This document shows positions 7,432 through 8,783 of a stretch of DNA of 8,783 nucleotides, in pieces (the stretch's first letter is position 1; every line of letters starts with the position of its first letter). The notes beneath the pieces were generated by a model that saw only the letters and a list, made by a program, of their open reading frames with translations, was not told the origin of the DNA and searched no databases. The position numbers were made by a program, and so were the translations under genes. The DNA is from Solirubrobacteraceae bacterium (GTDB lineage Bacteria; Actinomycetota; Thermoleophilia; Solirubrobacterales; Solirubrobacteraceae), in NCBI GenBank assembly GCA_025935735.1, contig JAICUS010000227.1, forward strand, positions 1-8,783. Direction: 5' to 3'.

Positions 7432-8783
7432 GCGCGGCGCCCGAAGGCCCCGCGGTCGCGGACGACCAGCCCGAACAGCCGCGCGACATCTCGCCGCTGG
7501 TCGACGAGCTGCGCGGCATCTGCGGCGACGCCTGGGTCTACACGGCCGAGCACCAGCTGCGCACCTACGAGTCCGACGGGCTGCTGCAGTACCAGGCGAC
7601 GCCGGCGGCGGCGGTGCTGCCGTCCGGCGCCGCGGAGGTGCAGGCGGTCGTGAAGGCCTGCGCGCGGGCCGAGGTGCCGTGGGTGGCCCGGGGCGCCGGC
7701 TCCGGGCTCTCCGGCGGCGCGCTGCCGGTCAAGGACGGCGTGCTGATCGTGCTCAGCCGGATGAAGCGCGTGCTGGAGATCGATCTCGACAACGCGCGCA
7801 TCTGCGTCGAGCCGGGCGTGACCAACGCGAACGTGAGCGCCGCCGTCGGGCCGGGCTTCTTCTATCCCCCGGACCCGTCGTCGCAGATCGTCTGCTCGAT
7901 CGGCGGCAACGTCGCCGAGAACTCCGGCGGCGCGCACTGCTTCAAGTACGGGTTCACCACCAACTACGTCACCGGCCTGGAGCTCGTGCTGCCCGACGGT
8001 GAGATGGTCCAGGTGGGCGGCTACGAGCTCGACGCGCCCGGCTACGACCTGCTGGGCGCGTTCGTGGGCTCGGAGGGCACGCTCGGCGTGGCCACGAAGG
8101 TCTGGCTGCGGGTCGTGCCCTCCCCGGAGACGGTGAAGACCCTGGTGGCGTTTTTCGACAGCACCCAGGCCGCCGGCGAGGCGGTGTCCGAGATCGTCCA
8201 GGGCGGCGTCGTGCCGGGGGCGATCGAGATGATGGACGCGCGGGCGATCGAGGCGTCTGAACAAATGGCACACGCGGGATACCCCGTCGGCCGCGGAGCA
8301 GCGCTCCTTGTGGAGCTCGACGGCGCCGAGAAGGAGTGCGAGGCCCGCTTCGAGGAGGTCGTGGCGATCTGCGAGCGCAACGGCTCCGACGACGTCCGGG
8401 TGGCGCGCGACGAGGCTGAGCGCCAGCTGTTCTGGAAGACCCGCAAGGCGGCCTTCCCGGCGATGGGCCGGATCTCGCCCAACTACTTCGTCCAGGACGG
8501 CGTGATCCCGCGGACCAAGCTGCCCGACGTGCTCGAGCGCATCGAGGAGCTGGCCCGCGAGTACGACCTCATCGTGGCCAACGTCTTCCACGCCGGCGAC
8601 GGCAACCTGCACCCGCTCGTGTGCTACGACGGCCGCGTGGAGGGCGACGCCGAGCGGGCTGAGGAGCTGTCGGGGCTGATCCTCGACGCCTGCCTGGACG
8701 CCGGCGGGTCGATCACCGGCGAGCACGGCGTGGGCGTGGACAAGAAGAAGCACATGCCGAAGATGTTCGGCGAGGAGGACCTC
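7416..8783 (+). CDS. glcD: FAD-linked 2-hydroxyacid oxidase, GlcD type (glycolate oxidase / D-lactate dehydrogenase), 3'-truncated
   Basis: The frame is open from ATG 7416 to the window edge, 456 codons with no stop. E. coli GlcD is about 499 residues, so only a few dozen residues should be missing. The enzyme oxidises glycolate or D-lactate to the 2-oxoacid with FAD; GlcD normally works with GlcE and the iron-sulfur subunit GlcF at the membrane. The N-terminal FAD-binding domain (PCMH type, about 64-235) shows VARGAGSGLSGGALP (90-104), DPSS (153-156), SIGGNVAENSGGAHCFKYG (161-179) and GSEGTLGV (218-225). The C-terminal oxidase domain shows FHAGDGNLHP (391-400) and GGSITGEHGVGVDKKKHM (430-447), the hallmark of this family. 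A 25-residue acidic, proline-rich N-terminal extension precedes the domain. The start lies inside the permease gene with no strong Shine-Dalgarno site, suggesting translational coupling. Substrate choice (glycolate versus D-lactate) is open; glcE and glcF would be expected to the right. Confidence 0.93.
   Translation, partial: MDGPVGAAPEGPAVADDQPEQPRDISPLVDELRGICGDAWVYTAEHQLRTYESDGLLQYQATPAAAVLPSGAAEVQAVVKACARAEVPWVARGAGSGLSGGALPVKDGVLIVLSRMKRVLEIDLDNARICVEPGVTNANVSAAVGPGFFYPPDPSSQIVCSIGGNVAENSGGAHCFKYGFTTNYVTGLELVLPDGEMVQVGGYELDAPGYDLLGAFVGSEGTLGVATKVWLRVVPSPETVKTLVAFFDSTQAAGEAVSEIVQGGVVPGAIEMMDARAIEASEQMAHAGYPVGRGAALLVELDGAEKECEARFEEVVAICERNGSDDVRVARDEAERQLFWKTRKAAFPAMGRISPNYFVQDGVIPRTKLPDVLERIEELAREYDLIVANVFHAGDGNLHPLVCYDGRVEGDAERAEELSGLILDACLDAGGSITGEHGVGVDKKKHMPKMFGEEDL

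Noticed and set aside
7389..8753. 454-residue minus-strand open frame opposite the GlcD gene
   Set aside because: It is His/Arg/Ala/Asp-rich without any recognisable domain and lies entirely antisense to a gene with clear FAD-oxidase motifs.

Overview
The window is about 8.8 kb of very GC-rich DNA (my estimate is around 70% or higher) with tightly packed genes and G/C-ending codons. Gene content and style point to a high-GC actinobacterium, and my best guess is a member of the Thermoleophilia (Solirubrobacter/Conexibacter type). That guess is inference from familiar protein families, not from a marker gene. I see no rRNA, no intact tRNA, no CRISPR array, no transposase and no phage gene. No intergenic gap exceeds 150 bases.

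Layout. (1) Bases 1-837 (+) are the C-terminal part of a gamma-glutamyltransferase-family protein, cut off at the left edge. It converges on a minus-strand block so tightly that the two stop codons share the tetramer CTAG. (2) The minus-strand block, in its own transcription order, is a UvrD/PcrA helicase (4670 to 2484), a 12-TM-type MFS transporter (2406 to 1258), and a small secreted four-cysteine protein of DUF6636-like pattern (1244 to 834). The last two are about 13 bases apart and look co-transcribed. (3) Bases 4671-4818 separate uvrD from the divergent plus-strand genes. About 88 bp of this gap is an imperfect inverted-repeat element whose two ends both carry GGGGACTGTCCCC. (4) At 4819-5700 (+) is a DUF2419/QNG1 queuosine 5'-phosphate N-glycosylase homologue, a queuine-salvage enzyme better known from eukaryotes. 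(5) At 5770-7431 (+) is an LctP/GlcA-family lactate/glycolate permease. The following gene, a GlcD-type FAD-linked oxidase, starts 16 bases inside it (7416) and runs off the right edge.

How the genes work together. The clearest functional unit is the permease plus GlcD oxidase pair: one imports a 2-hydroxyacid (lactate or glycolate) and the other oxidises it. Iron-sulfur and second flavin subunits would be expected just beyond the window. The QNG1 homologue suggests the organism recovers queuine from degraded tRNA. The helicase is a housekeeping repair gene. The MFS transporter and secreted protein have no assignable substrate.

I did not find a convincing undescribed multi-gene system. The points most worth a second look are the 88-bp palindromic element between divergent genes, the bacterial QNG1 gene beside it, a local codon-use mosaic inside uvrD, and the non-canonical active-site surroundings of the gamma-glutamyltransferase-like protein.
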